Positions 25,638-35,053 of a DNA stretch of 64,000 nucleotides are shown in pieces. Origin of the DNA: Pseudomonas saponiphila. GTDB lineage: Bacteria > Pseudomonadota > Gammaproteobacteria > Pseudomonadales > Pseudomonadaceae. Numbering within the stretch: the first letter of the stretch is position 1; each line of letters starts with the position of its first letter. The position numbers and the translations under genes were made by a program. The notes under the pieces were generated by a model. It did no database searches. It worked only from the letters and a program-made list of their open reading frames with translations, and had not been told where the DNA came from. The stretch covers positions 2,996,501 to 3,060,500 of the forward strand of contig NZ_FNTJ01000001.1 in NCBI RefSeq assembly GCF_900105185.1, written 5' to 3'.

Positions 25638-26486
25638 TTACTGACTGGAAACGGAAGAGGTCGGGGCGGGCGCCTTGGCCGCGCTGCGGGCGGGCAGGAA
25701 GAACAGCGCCAGGGTCACCGTCAGGTACAGCCCATAGGCACCGAGGGTGCTGAGGGTGGGCGCGTCCTGGTAGCCGAACATGCCGGCCAGCACCGAGCCC
25801 AGCGGACCGTCCATGGGCAGGCTGGCGCTGAAGTCGAAGAGCACGGTCTGCCAGTGATTCCAGATCCCGGCTTCATGCAGGGCCTGCACCGAGTTGGCGA
25901 GGATGCCGGCGGCCACCAGCAGGATGAACAGCCCGGTCCAGCGGAAGAACGCCCCGAGGTTCAGGCGCATGCTGCCGGTATAGATCAGGAAGCCGACGAT
26001 GATTGCGGCGATCAGGCCCAGCAGGGCGCCGATGGGCGCGCCAGGCCCTTCGCTCTGCTGGAACACCGCCAGTAGGAAGAACACGGTTTCCAGGCCTTCC
26101 CGGGCCACGGCGAAGAACACCATGGCGATCAGGGCCATGACCTGATGCCGGGAGCCGGTCAGGGCCTGGTCCAGGGAGGCCTGCAGGGAGTGCTTGATCG
26201 AGCGGGCCACCTTGCGCATCCAGAACACCATGGAGCTGAGGATGCCCACGGCCACCAGGCCGACGATGCCTTCGAACAGTTCCTGCTGTTTCTGCGGGAA
26301 CTCGGCGCTCATCAGCTGCAGAGCGCCGCCCACCAGCAGGGCCAGGGCCGTGGCGAGGAACACCCCGATCCACACCGCGGGCATCCACTGGCCGCGGCCG
26401 GTCTGTTTCAGGTAACTGGCGATGATGCCAACGATAAGCGCGGCTTCAATCCCTTCGCGCAGCATGATCAGAAATGGAACGAGCAT
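25638..26486 (-). CDS. efeU: Ferrous iron permease EfeU (Ftr1 family)
   Basis: 282 residues with about seven membrane segments. The two REGxE iron-ligand motifs of the Ftr1/EfeU oxidase-dependent iron transporters are visible: LREGIEAAL near the N-terminus and AREGLETVF in the fourth segment. It is the first gene of the efeU-efeO-efeB-efeM-like operon and is preceded by a Fur box, so it should be induced under iron limitation. Confidence 0.93.
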   Translation of the reverse strand: MLVPFLIMLREGIEAALIVGIIASYLKQTGRGQWMPAVWIGVFLATALALLVGGALQLMSAEFPQKQQELFEGIVGLVAVGILSSMVFWMRKVARSIKHSLQASLDQALTGSRHQVMALIAMVFFAVAREGLETVFFLLAVFQQSEGPGAPIGALLGLIAAIIVGFLIYTGSMRLNLGAFFRWTGLFILLVAAGILANSVQALHEAGIWNHWQTVLFDFSASLPMDGPLGSVLAGMFGYQDAPTLSTLGAYGLYLTVTLALFFLPARSAAKAPAPTSSVSSQ

Positions 26487-26526
26487 TCAGCACCGGCGGA
26501 ACAATGGGTAGGGAAGTAATTTGTAA

Positions 26527-26545
26527 CATAATGATACTCATTACT
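26527..26545. promoter_or_regulatory. Fur box upstream of efeU
   Basis: CATAATGATACTCATTACT matches the 19 bp consensus GATAATGATAATCATTATC at about 15 positions. It lies 41 bp upstream of the efeU ATG. A second related stretch (GAAGATGATTAGCATC) follows. Fe-Fur repression of the efe operon is the natural reading. Confidence 0.8.
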
Positions 26546-26640
26546 AAATGAAGATGATTAGCATCCGCTGAACCTAAGCTGAACGAGATTTGTTTACTTC
26601 TGGAGTGGGGGTTTGCGCCCGTCCCCATCCCGCATGGGGG

Positions 26641-27028
26641 GGCTGGCTGGCGAGGAGAGACGCAAGAGATGCGTTGAATGGGCTGGCGCCTTCGCTGGCA
26701 AGCCAGCTCCTACAGGTGGGGCCCGGAGGATTTTTGTAGGAGCCGGCTTGCCGGCGAAGAGGGGCGCGAGGCATGCGTTGAATGGGCTGGCGTTTTCGCT
26801 GGCAAGCCAGCTCCTACAGGTGGGGGGGCCGGAGGATTTTTGTAGGAGCCGGCTTGCCGGCGAATAGGGACGCAAGGCGTGCGCTGAATGGGCTGGCGTC
26901 TTCGCTGGCAAGCCAGCTCCTACAGGTGGGGGGGCGGAGGATTTTTGTAGGAGCCGGCTTGCCGGCGAAGAGGGGCGCGAGGCGTGCGCTGAATGGGCCG
27001 GCGTTTTCGCTGGCAAGCCAGCTCCTAC
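26641..27028. repeat. Tandem REPIN array, 105-106 bp period
   Basis: Four units: a 5'-degraded one (26641-26713) and complete ones starting at GTAGG 26736, 26842 and 26947. Linkers (CAGGTGGGG...GGAGGATTTTT) are repeated as well, showing block duplication. The array fills the gap between the efe promoter and the 3' end of the AraC gene. Confidence 0.9.
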
Positions 27029-27071
27029 GGGGGGAGTTGCGCAGGGTTTTTGCGGGAGGTCGCGGGCCGGT

Positions 27072-27977
27072 TCAGCCGTGGTTCTGTTCGGTCAGGCGTT
27101 GCACCGCCAGGCGCCGGTAATGGGATGGGGTCATGCCCTTGAGTTGCTGGAAGCGGCGGTTGAAGTTGGAAATGTTGTTGAAGCCCGATTCAAAACACAC
27201 GTCGGTCACCGGTTTGTCGCCAGCGGCCAGCAGTTCGCAGGATTTGCTGATGCGCAGGCGATTGACGAACTCGATGAAGCAGCGGCCGGTGGCTTGCTTG
27301 AACACTCGGGAGAAGTAGCTGGCTTTCATCCCCAGGTATTCGGCGACTTCCTCCAGGGGCAGTTCCCGGGCGTAGTGGGCAAAGATGTAGTCCACTGCGC
27401 GGTTGGTGCGGTCGACGCTGTGCTCATCCGCCAGTTGCCCGCGGGTGGCGCTGGACAGCAATTGGTAGTCGTCGCAGGCCGCCAGCAGTTCCATGAGGAT
27501 GAAGAAGTGGCCGAGACGGCTGATGCCGCTGGAGTCGGCGATACGCTGCATCAGCGGCAGGGCCTGGGCAATGGTTTGCGGGCATCGGAACTCGATGCCG
27601 TACTGCGCCCGCTCCAGCAGCGGGCTGAGGTTCTTCAGTTCGCTGAAGACCTGGCTGCCGCTGTCGAAGAGTTCGTCGGTGAAGTTCACCAGCATGTCGC
27701 GCTTGGGCACCACTTCGTCCTCGGCCACCTGGCTGATCCAGTTGTGGGGCAGGTTGGGGCCGGTGAGGAACAGGGTGTGCGGATAGAAGTTGCCGATGTA
27801 GTCACCGATGAACACCTTGCCGGCGCTGGCGACGATCAGGTGCAGCTCGTACTCCTTGTGGAAATGCCAGCGCACCAGCGGGCTGGGGAAGCCGTGCTGG
27901 CGATAGATGATCGACAGGCCGTTGTGGTCGTCCATCAATTCATAGGAAGGGTCGGTGATCTTGCCGGGTCGGCTCAT
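27072..27977 (-). CDS. AraC family transcriptional regulator
   Basis: 301 residues from the ATG at 27977 (MSRPGKITDPSYELMDDHNG). An N-terminal cupin-like sensing domain carries HFHKEYELHLIVASAGKVFIG. The C-terminal double helix-turn-helix is clear: LPLEEVAEYLGMKASYFSRV and the second HTH PVTDVCFESGFNNISNFNRR with the family tail FQQLKGMTPSHYRR. The frame extends to 28109 but crosses a REPIN. No neighbouring catabolic operon is present, so its regulon is unknown; carbon-source control is usual for this type. Confidence 0.88.
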   Translation of the reverse strand: MSRPGKITDPSYELMDDHNGLSIIYRQHGFPSPLVRWHFHKEYELHLIVASAGKVFIGDYIGNFYPHTLFLTGPNLPHNWISQVAEDEVVPKRDMLVNFTDELFDSGSQVFSELKNLSPLLERAQYGIEFRCPQTIAQALPLMQRIADSSGISRLGHFFILMELLAACDDYQLLSSATRGQLADEHSVDRTNRAVDYIFAHYARELPLEEVAEYLGMKASYFSRVFKQATGRCFIEFVNRLRISKSCELLAAGDKPVTDVCFESGFNNISNFNRRFQQLKGMTPSHYRRLAVQRLTEQNHG

Positions 27978-28039
27978 GGCGGAAGACAGTTCTTGTTGTT
28001 GGCCCGCCCGATAATGCCTCGCGGCCTTCCCGCGCACCA

Positions 28040-28122
28040 GTAGGAGCTGGCTCGCCAGCGAAAACGCCGGTCCGTTCAGCACATGCCTTGCGCCCCTCTT
28101 CGCCGGCAAACCGGTTCTCTCC
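28040..28122. repeat. REPIN (diverged)
   Basis: GTAGGAGCTGGCTCGCCAGC at the left and CTTCGCCGGCAAACCGG at the right, an altered second arm. It lies between the AraC and glycosyltransferase genes. Confidence 0.75.
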
Positions 28123-28160
28123 CAGAGGATTGCGCGGCTCCTGCGCTGAGGGCGGCAGGG

Positions 28161-29459
28161 TCAGGGAGCCGGGCGGTTCTTCGCCTCGATCCACTGCGCC
28201 ATGTATTGGGTGCTCTTGTGATGGTGGTGGCGCAGCATGGCGCCGGTGAAGTTGTCGCGGCGCTGCTGTTCCAGGTGCTGGCGGCACTGCTGCAGGCGCT
28301 GGATCAGCGCCGGGCCGTGGATCTGCTGGCGGTAGCGCGCCTCCAGCAGGCGGGCTCCCGCGGCCTGGGCCTGGTTCCACGACGCCTGGTCCTGATACAG
28401 GCGCACCGCCGCCGTCGCCAGGGCGCTGGCGGATTCGGCCACGGCCCCCGGCCACGGCAGGTCGTCCTGGGACATGGATTCGCTGCCCACCGGGGTGGTC
28501 ACGCTGGGGGTGCCGCAGAGCATGGCGTCCAGCAGCTTGCCCTTGATCCCGGCGCCGAAGCGCAGGGGCGCCAGGCAGATCCGCGCCGCGCTCATCACCT
28601 GCAGCGCATCTTCGGCCCAGTTCATGATGTGAAAGCCCTGGGCCGGGTTGTGCAGCGCCGCAGCCTTGGGCGGAGTGTAGGCGCCGTACAGCTGCAGTTG
28701 CGCGCCGGGCAGTTGCTGGCGGATCAGCGGCCACACGCGGTTTTTCATCCAGAGCACGGCGTCCCAGTTCGGTGCGTGACGGAAATTGCCGATGCTGAGG
28801 AAGTGCGCCCGCTGTTCGAAAGGCGTGAACGCGTCGGGCAACCGGTCCAGCATCAGTGGGCACCAGTGCAGCAGGGCCTGGGGCAGGCGGAACTGCTGCA
28901 CCAGCAGGTCGATCTCCACTTCGGAAATCATCAGGCTCAGGTCGCAGCGGTAGATGGCGGCGATCTCGCGCTTGGCCAGGTCGGTGTCGGCCATGTGGCG
29001 GAACTCTTCCAGCGGTGCCCGGCGGAACAGAGCGCTGCAGTCATCCTCGTCGGCGCCGGCCTTGAGGTGATCCTTGAGTCGCTGGTGGCGGGCGTGGCGC
29101 AGGCATTGCAGGTCCGAGGTTTCCAGGACCCGCAGGGCATTCGGGCAGTGCAGCTCGACGCGCCAGCCGAACTGCTCTTCCATCATGAACTGGTCGAACA
29201 GCACGATATCCGGCGCCAGTTCGGCGACGAAGCGGTCAAAACTGCTGTTGTTGAGTTCGATCGGGCACTCGCGGATGCCCAGCGCCGCCAGGTCCTCCTT
29301 GTGCTCGCCCTCGTTGGCCGGGCTGCTGAAGGTCAGCTCCCAACCCTGATCGAGAAAGCTCTGGAGGATCTGCATCATGTGCCCGCCGGCGGCGGAGGAG
29401 CGGGGTTCTGGCCAGACGTAACCAATGATCAGGACTTTGGTTGCGGCGGAGGGACTCAT
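28161..29459 (-). CDS. Glycosyltransferase family protein
   Basis: 432 residues. The C-terminal half shows the GT4-like pattern: NFRHAPNWDAVLWMKNRVWP, LQLYGAYTP, then RICLAPLRFGAGIKGKLLDAMLCGTPSVTTPVGSESM, containing the nucleotide-sugar binding loop and the acidic/glycine-rich donor site. The N-terminal half has VLIIGYVWPEPRSSAAGGHM. No signal peptide. It probably transfers a sugar to a surface polysaccharide or lipid, but no other polysaccharide genes are adjacent and the acceptor is unknown. Confidence 0.8.
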   Translation of the reverse strand: MSPSAATKVLIIGYVWPEPRSSAAGGHMMQILQSFLDQGWELTFSSPANEGEHKEDLAALGIRECPIELNNSSFDRFVAELAPDIVLFDQFMMEEQFGWRVELHCPNALRVLETSDLQCLRHARHQRLKDHLKAGADEDDCSALFRRAPLEEFRHMADTDLAKREIAAIYRCDLSLMISEVEIDLLVQQFRLPQALLHWCPLMLDRLPDAFTPFEQRAHFLSIGNFRHAPNWDAVLWMKNRVWPLIRQQLPGAQLQLYGAYTPPKAAALHNPAQGFHIMNWAEDALQVMSAARICLAPLRFGAGIKGKLLDAMLCGTPSVTTPVGSESMSQDDLPWPGAVAESASALATAAVRLYQDQASWNQAQAAGARLLEARYRQQIHGPALIQRLQQCRQHLEQQRRDNFTGAMLRHHHHKSTQYMAQWIEAKNRPAP

Positions 29460-29527
29460 GAGCGGGCATTCCTGGCAGGCGGGGGCAAAAAAAGGGCGCC
29501 ATTAAACCACAGCCGGCCGCCAGCGGA

Positions 29528-29887
29528 TCAGCCGAGGATGCTGCGCACCTTGTCCCGCAACTGATCGATGGAGAAGGGCTTGCCGATCACCGCCATGCCG
29601 GCCGGCACCTCGATGGATTCGGCATAACCGCTGGCGAACAGCACCGGCAATTGCGGGCGCAACTGTCGGGCCCGCTCGGCCAGTTCGCGACCGTTCATGC
29701 CGGGCAGGCCGACATCGGTCATCAGCAGGTCGATGCCTTGTTCCCGGTCTTCCAACTGGTGCAGCGCGGCGTCACTGCCATCGGCTTGCAGGACATTGAA
29801 TTCGAGCTCTTCGAGAACATCGACAATCAACATGCGCACGATGGCATCGTCTTCGACGACTAGGATGGTGGAAGCGCTGGCGGGCAT
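29528..29887 (-). CDS. Single-domain response regulator
   Basis: 119 residues from the ATG at 29887; the longer frame to 30106 adds 73 residues without a ribosome site. The receiver fold has E12-D14, phosphoacceptor D58 (LLMTDVGLPG), S86 (LFASGY) and K103 (IGKPFS), with no output domain. It is divergent from a hybrid kinase with three receivers and lies beside its gene cluster. Likely acts as a phosphate carrier or a protein-interaction switch in that phosphorelay; inferred from context. Confidence 0.85.
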   Translation of the reverse strand: MPASASTILVVEDDAIVRMLIVDVLEELEFNVLQADGSDAALHQLEDREQGIDLLMTDVGLPGMNGRELAERARQLRPQLPVLFASGYAESIEVPAGMAVIGKPFSIDQLRDKVRSILG

Positions 29888-29978
29888 AAGGACACTCTCA
29901 AAAAATGAATTCGGCGGGGCGGCGTTACAGGCGGCCTTGTGCATCAGTAAGTGGCGGCTGGCCACAAGTTCCCGAAGC

Positions 29979-30002
29979 TGTACAAAAAAATGCTCTTGTA
30001 CA
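29979..30002. promoter_or_regulatory. TGTACAA...TTGTACA inverted repeat
   Basis: TGTACAA (29979-29985) and TTGTACA (29996-30002) form a perfect inverted repeat with a 10 bp AT-rich spacer, between the divergent receiver and hybrid-kinase genes. Candidate operator for a dimeric regulator; no regulator is assigned. Confidence 0.45.
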
Positions 30003-30141
30003 AGCCTCGGCAAGAATAACCGCTTCTTTTGTTCCAGCGCAGCTTCAATTGCAGTTGTGAACCCACCGGTTATAAAAAATAGCTGCAATGGCCGAATGTG
30101 GGGCAAACTTCGTTTTTTTTACCGGCGTCCAGGTCCATCAA

Positions 30142-33100
30142 ATGATTCGTCCGACTTCGATTGATGAACAGAGTTTTCGCAAGCTGCTGACCCGCAATAT
30201 CAGCCTGCCCCTGGGTGTGGGCGTGCTCAGCGCGGTTTTTTTCGTGTCCCTGATCACCTACCTGCTCTCGGTGATCCAGTGGGTGCAGCACACTGACCGG
30301 GTGATCAACAACCTCAACGAGGCGGCGCGCCTGACCATCGACCTGGAAACCGGCATGCGCGGTTTTCTGATCACCGGCGACGAGCACTTTCTCGACCCCT
30401 ACGAAGTGGCCAAGCCGCGCATCGTCAGCGAGCTGCGCAGTCTTCAGGAACTGGTGAAGGACAACCCGCAGCAGGTGGACCGGCTCAAGCGCCTGGAAGC
30501 CCTGCAGACCGAGTGGAACAACTTCGCCCAGGGCATGATCGAGCTGCGTCGGCAGAACGGCGACTACCGTGGCGCGGTACAGGCCGGCCGCGGCAAGCGC
30601 CTGACCGACGAGATCCGCAAGGAGTACGACGACGCGGTGGTCATGGAGCAGCAACTGCGCCTGGAACGCAATGAAAACGTCAGTCGCACGACCATTTTCA
30701 GCGTGATCCTGTACCTGCTGTTCGTGGTCGGTATCAGTGGCCTGCTGGCCTACATCGGCCGCCGCGACCTGCTGGCACTGTCGAAAAGCTACAGCGACAA
30801 CCTTGAGGCCCAGGACCAGAGCGCGCGGCGCCTGGAGCAGCAGGCCTGGCTGCGCAACGGCCAGAGCGAGCTGGCCGAGCAGATGCTCGGGCAACCGAGC
30901 CTGAACCTGCTGGGGCGCAACATCCTGCAGTTCTGTGCCCAGTACCTGGGGACGCCGGTAGCGGCGCTGTATGTGCGTGAAGACCACGGCAGCCTCAAGC
31001 GCGTGGCGTCCTACGGCTTCTCCCGGGAGCAGGAACAGCAGGAGCAGTCGCTGTACGGCGACGAAGGCCTGGTGGGGCAGGCCGCGCAACACAAGCGCCT
31101 GATCCGCCTGGACAATGTGCCGGTCGATTACTTCAAGGTCAGCTCCGGCCTGGGTGAAGGCGCGCCGCACAGCGTGCTGGTGGTGCCGACCCGGGATGAC
31201 GATCGGGTCAACGGCGTGATCGAGCTGGGCTTTCTGGGGGCCTTGAGCGAGCGCGACGTCGAGTTGCTGGAGCTGATTGCCGGCAATATCGGTACCTCCA
31301 TCGAGGCTGCGCGCTATCGCCAGCGCCTGCAGGAAGTGCTGGCCGAAACCCAGCAGCTCAACGAAGAGCTGCAGGTGCAGCAGGAAGAGTTGAAGACCGC
31401 CAACGAAGAGCTGGAGGAGCAGTCGCGGATTCTCAAGGAGTCCCAGGTGCACCTGGAAACCCAGCAGGTGGAGCTGGAACAGACCAACGAGCGTCTGGCC
31501 GAACAGGCGCAGATCCTCGCCGAGCAGCGCGACGCCATGGACCGCAAGAACAACGAGTTGAACGAGGCGCAGACCCAGCTCGAAGAGCGCGCCGAGGAGT
31601 TGCAGCGTTCCAGCCGGTACAAGTCCGAATTCCTCGCCAACATGTCCCACGAGTTGCGCACGCCCCTCAACAGCTCGTTGATCCTGGCCAAGCTGCTGGC
31701 GGAAAACCCTCAGGAGAACCTCACCGCCGAACAGGTCAAGTTCGCCGAATCGATTTACTCCGCCGGCAATGACCTGCTGAACCTGATCAACGACATCCTG
31801 GACATTTCCAAGGTCGAGGCCGGCAAGCTCGAAGTGCGTCCGGAAAACGCCAGCGTGCCGCGCCTGGTGGATGGCTTGCGCAACCTGTTCCAGCCGTTGA
31901 CCGCGGACAAGGGCTTGGAATTTCGGGTGCAACTGCAGCCTGGGGTGCCGCAGATGCTGTTCACCGACCGCCAGCGGGTCGAGCAGATTCTCAAGAACCT
32001 GCTGTCCAATGCGATCAAGTTCACTGAACAGGGCCAGGTCAGCCTGAGCGTTTCCGTGCAGCCGGGGACGGGCATTGCCTTTGCCGTGCAGGATTCCGGG
32101 ATCGGCATTGCCCAGGACCAGCAGCAGAGCATCTTCGAAGCCTTCCGCCAGGCCGACGGCACCACCAGCCGGCGCTATGGCGGCACCGGCCTGGGGCTGT
32201 CGATTTCCCGGGACCTGGCGACTTTGCTGGGCGGCTCCATCAGTGTCAGCAGCGAGCCGGGGCGTGGCAGCATCTTCACCCTGGTGCTGCCGGAGTACTA
32301 CAACGAGGCGGCGCAGCCGTTGATCGTGGCCCAGCCGGCGCCGTTGCCGGCAGCACCGGCGCAGCCTGCGAGCATGGCGCCGACGCCGACCGAGGCAGTC
32401 GCTGTCGATATCCCGCGATTCATCGATGACCGGGACAAGGCGCCCTTCAGCGGACGCTGCATCCTGGTGGTGGAGGATGAGGCGAACTTTGCGCACATCC
32501 TCTTCGATCTGGCGCACGAACTGGGGTATCACTGCCTGGTGGCCCACGGCGCCGACGAAGGCTTCAGCCTGGCGGAGCAGTTCGTCCCCGATGCGATCCT
32601 GCTGGACATGCGCCTGCCCGATCATTCCGGGCTCACGGTGCTGCAGCGGCTCAAGGAACACCCCCAGACCCGGCACATCCCGGTGCACGTGATTTCGGTG
32701 GAAGACCGGGTGGAGGCGGCCATGCACATGGGCGCCGTGGGCTACGCGGTGAAACCCACCACCCGCGAGGAGCTCAAGGACGTGTTCGCCCGTCTCGAAG
32801 CCAAGCTGACCCAGAAGGTCAAGCGCGTGCTGCTGGTGGAGGACGACGACTTGCAGCGCGACAGCATTGCCCGCCTGATCGGCGACGACGACATCGAAAT
32901 CACCGCTGTGGGCTTGGCCCAGGATGCCCTGGACCTGCTGCGCGAGAACGTCTACGACTGCATGATCATCGACCTCAAGCTGCCGGACATGCTCGGTAAC
33001 GACCTGCTCAAGCGCATGTCCACCGAGGACATCTGCTCCTTCCCGCCGGTGATCGTCTACACCGGGCGCAACCTGACCCGGGACGAAGAGGCCGAGCTGC

Positions 33101-33636
33101 GCAAGTATTCGCGCTCGATCATCATCAAGGGCGCCCGCTCGCCGGAGCGCCTGCTGGATGAAGTGACGTTATTTCTGCACAAAGTCGAATCCCAGTTGTC
33201 CCATGAGCGGCAAAAGATGCTCAAGACTGCCCGCAGCCGCGACAAGGTGTTCGAGGGGCGCAAGATTCTTCTGGTGGACGATGACGTGCGCAACATCTTC
33301 GCCCTGACCAGCGCCCTGGAACACAAGGGTGCGGTGGTGGTGATCGGCCGTAACGGCCATGAGGCGATTGCCAGGCTTAATGAAATCGAGGACATCGATC
33401 TGGTACTGATGGACGTGATGATGCCGGAGATGGACGGTTTTGAAGCCACGGTGCAGATCCGCAAGGACCCGCGCTGGCGCAAGCTGCCGATCATCGCGGT
33501 CACTGCCAAGGCCATGAAGGACGACCAGGAGCGCTGCCTGCAGGCCGGCTCCAACGACTACCTGGCCAAGCCCATCGACCTTGACCGGCTGTTTTCCCTT
33601 ATCCGCGTGTGGCTACCGAAGATGGAACGAATTTAG
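30142..33636 (+). CDS. Hybrid histidine kinase: CHASE3-GAF-HisKA-HATPase-REC-REC-REC
   Basis: 1164 residues from ATG 30142. Two membrane segments flank a periplasmic CHASE3 domain (ETGMRGFLITGDEHFLDPY). A cytoplasmic GAF domain (about 250-390) and a long coiled coil (EELQVQQEELKTANEELEEQ) precede the H-box FLANMSHELRTPLNSSLILA and ATPase boxes DSGIGIAQDQ and YGGTGLGLSIS. A proline/alanine linker leads to three receivers with acceptor Asp in LLDMRLPD, IIDLKLPD and LMDVMMPE. All three look competent. It starts a tightly linked run with CheR, CheB and a receiver-kinase. Such architecture suits a multi-step relay; the signal is unknown. Confidence 0.88.
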   Translation: MIRPTSIDEQSFRKLLTRNISLPLGVGVLSAVFFVSLITYLLSVIQWVQHTDRVINNLNEAARLTIDLETGMRGFLITGDEHFLDPYEVAKPRIVSELRSLQELVKDNPQQVDRLKRLEALQTEWNNFAQGMIELRRQNGDYRGAVQAGRGKRLTDEIRKEYDDAVVMEQQLRLERNENVSRTTIFSVILYLLFVVGISGLLAYIGRRDLLALSKSYSDNLEAQDQSARRLEQQAWLRNGQSELAEQMLGQPSLNLLGRNILQFCAQYLGTPVAALYVREDHGSLKRVASYGFSREQEQQEQSLYGDEGLVGQAAQHKRLIRLDNVPVDYFKVSSGLGEGAPHSVLVVPTRDDDRVNGVIELGFLGALSERDVELLELIAGNIGTSIEAARYRQRLQEVLAETQQLNEELQVQQEELKTANEELEEQSRILKESQVHLETQQVELEQTNERLAEQAQILAEQRDAMDRKNNELNEAQTQLEERAEELQRSSRYKSEFLANMSHELRTPLNSSLILAKLLAENPQENLTAEQVKFAESIYSAGNDLLNLINDILDISKVEAGKLEVRPENASVPRLVDGLRNLFQPLTADKGLEFRVQLQPGVPQMLFTDRQRVEQILKNLLSNAIKFTEQGQVSLSVSVQPGTGIAFAVQDSGIGIAQDQQQSIFEAFRQADGTTSRRYGGTGLGLSISRDLATLLGGSISVSSEPGRGSIFTLVLPEYYNEAAQPLIVAQPAPLPAAPAQPASMAPTPTEAVAVDIPRFIDDRDKAPFSGRCILVVEDEANFAHILFDLAHELGYHCLVAHGADEGFSLAEQFVPDAILLDMRLPDHSGLTVLQRLKEHPQTRHIPVHVISVEDRVEAAMHMGAVGYAVKPTTREELKDVFARLEAKLTQKVKRVLLVEDDDLQRDSIARLIGDDDIEITAVGLAQDALDLLRENVYDCMIIDLKLPDMLGNDLLKRMSTEDICSFPPVIVYTGRNLTRDEEAELRKYSRSIIIKGARSPERLLDEVTLFLHKVESQLSHERQKMLKTARSRDKVFEGRKILLVDDDVRNIFALTSALEHKGAVVVIGRNGHEAIARLNEIEDIDLVLMDVMMPEMDGFEATVQIRKDPRWRKLPIIAVTAKAMKDDQERCLQAGSNDYLAKPIDLDRLFSLIRVWLPKMERI

Positions 33637-34451
33637 TGGAGCGTAATACCGAGATCGAACTGCGTTTGCTGATCGAAGCTATCTACCTGAAATACAGCTA
33701 CGACTTCCGCGACTACTCCGGCGCTTCGATCAAGCGCCGGGTCAACCACGCCCTGCGCCAGTTCGAATGCAAGACCATTTCCGCGTTGCAGGAGCGGGTA
33801 CTGCACGACCCGACCGCGTTCATGCAACTGCTGCAGTTCCTGACCATTCCGGTGAGCGAGATGTTTCGCGATCCGTCGCACTTCCTGGCCATCCGCCAGG
33901 AGGTGGTGCCGCTGCTCAAGACCTACCCGTCGATCAAGATCTGGATCGCCGGCTGCAGCACCGGCGAGGAGGTGTACTCCATGGCCATCCTGCTGCGGGA
34001 AGAGGGGTTGCTGGAACGCACCATCATCTATGCCACCGACATCAACCCCAGCTCCCTGGAAAAGGCCAAGCAAGGCATCTTCTCCCTGGAGAACGTGCGG
34101 GCCTACACCCACAACTACCAGCAGGCCGGTGGCCAGCGCTCCTTTGCCGACTATTACACCGCGGCCTACGACTACGCGATCTTCGACAAGACCCTGCGCG
34201 AGAACGTGACCTTTGCCGATCACAGCCTGGCGACGGACAGCGTCTTCTCCGAAACTCAATTAATTTCGTGTCGTAACGTATTGATTTATTTCAATAAAAA
34301 ATTGCAGGATCGGGCTTTTGGGCTGTTCCATGAGTCGCTTTGCCACCGTGGTTTCCTGGTGCTGGGCAGCAAGGAAACCCTGGAGTTTTCCGCCTATGGC
34401 AAGCATTTCGAACCCTTGGTCAAACAAGAACGGATCTACCGCAAGACATGA
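33636..34451 (+). CDS. CheR-type protein-glutamate methyltransferase
   Basis: 271 residues from GTG 33636, which overlaps the hybrid-kinase stop by one base; a GTG at 33609 is a possible earlier start. The N-terminal helical domain (FRDYSGASIKRRVNHALRQF) and the SAM-binding core (IWIAGCSTGEEVYSMAILL, then IIYATDINPSSLEKAKQGI) match CheR, as does LISCRNVLIYFNKKLQDR. CheR methylates receptor glutamates, but no chemoreceptor, CheA or CheW gene is present in the window. The target in this cluster is therefore open; the hybrid kinase coiled coil is one possibility. Confidence 0.85.
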   Translation: MERNTEIELRLLIEAIYLKYSYDFRDYSGASIKRRVNHALRQFECKTISALQERVLHDPTAFMQLLQFLTIPVSEMFRDPSHFLAIRQEVVPLLKTYPSIKIWIAGCSTGEEVYSMAILLREEGLLERTIIYATDINPSSLEKAKQGIFSLENVRAYTHNYQQAGGQRSFADYYTAAYDYAIFDKTLRENVTFADHSLATDSVFSETQLISCRNVLIYFNKKLQDRAFGLFHESLCHRGFLVLGSKETLEFSAYGKHFEPLVKQERIYRKT

Positions 34452-35053
34452 GCCAGGAAACTGTCGCGCCCCATCGCCGGCCTCGGCTCGAGGCGGTGGT
34501 GGTCGGCGCCTCCGCAGGGGGCGTCGAAGCCTTGTTGAGCCTGTTCAATGAAATCAGCGCCGGTTTCAGCCTGCCGGTGATCGTGGTCCTGCACCTGCCC
34601 GACGAGCGTCGCAGCCAATTGGCCGACATCTTCGACCGGCGCCTGGCGCTGAGGGTGAAGGAGGCCGACGACAAGGAGTCGATCGTTCCAGGCACCCTGT
34701 ACTTCGCGGCTCCCGGCTACCATCTGTCAGTGGAGCAGGACCGCACCTTGTCCCTGAGCCAGGAGGAGCGCCTGCATCACTCACGGCCAGCCATCGATTA
34801 CCTGTTCGAGTCCGCCGCCGACGCCTACGGCGAGCACCTGGTGGCGGTGTTGCTGACCGGGGCCAATCAGGACGGCGCCCAGGGCCTGGTCGAGGTCAAG
34901 CGCCAGGGCGGGCTGACCATTGTCCAGGACCCCGTCGAAGCCCATGTCTCCACCATGCCGGAAGCGGCCCTGGCCCTGCAGCAACCGGACTACATCCTCC
35001 CTTTGCGCGGCATCAGCCGTCTGCTCGCCGAGCTGGAACGAATCGCATGTTAA
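34448..35053 (+). CDS. CheB methylesterase domain protein (no receiver)
   Basis: 201 residues; the ATG overlaps the CheR stop (ATGA). Only the CheB catalytic domain is present. The triad is visible as S22 (GASAGG), H49 (VLHLP) and D142 (LLTGANQDGAQG). The N-terminal receiver of classical CheB is absent, so its activity is not directly phosphorylation-gated. It pairs with CheR as a methylation/demethylation couple. Its stop overlaps the next kinase gene by seven bases. Confidence 0.88.
   Translation: MSQETVAPHRRPRLEAVVVGASAGGVEALLSLFNEISAGFSLPVIVVLHLPDERRSQLADIFDRRLALRVKEADDKESIVPGTLYFAAPGYHLSVEQDRTLSLSQEERLHHSRPAIDYLFESAADAYGEHLVAVLLTGANQDGAQGLVEVKRQGGLTIVQDPVEAHVSTMPEAALALQQPDYILPLRGISRLLAELERIAC

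Noticed and set aside
26594..27016. Short frames with repeated SWLASEG / ASQLLQVG peptides
   Set aside because: They are translations of REPIN arms; repetition comes from the DNA repeat, not from a protein.
30070..32727. Long minus-strand frame of 885 codons
   Set aside because: Antisense shadow of the hybrid kinase gene. Its translation is rich in His/Gln/Arg/Leu with no domain, as expected for high-GC antisense frames.
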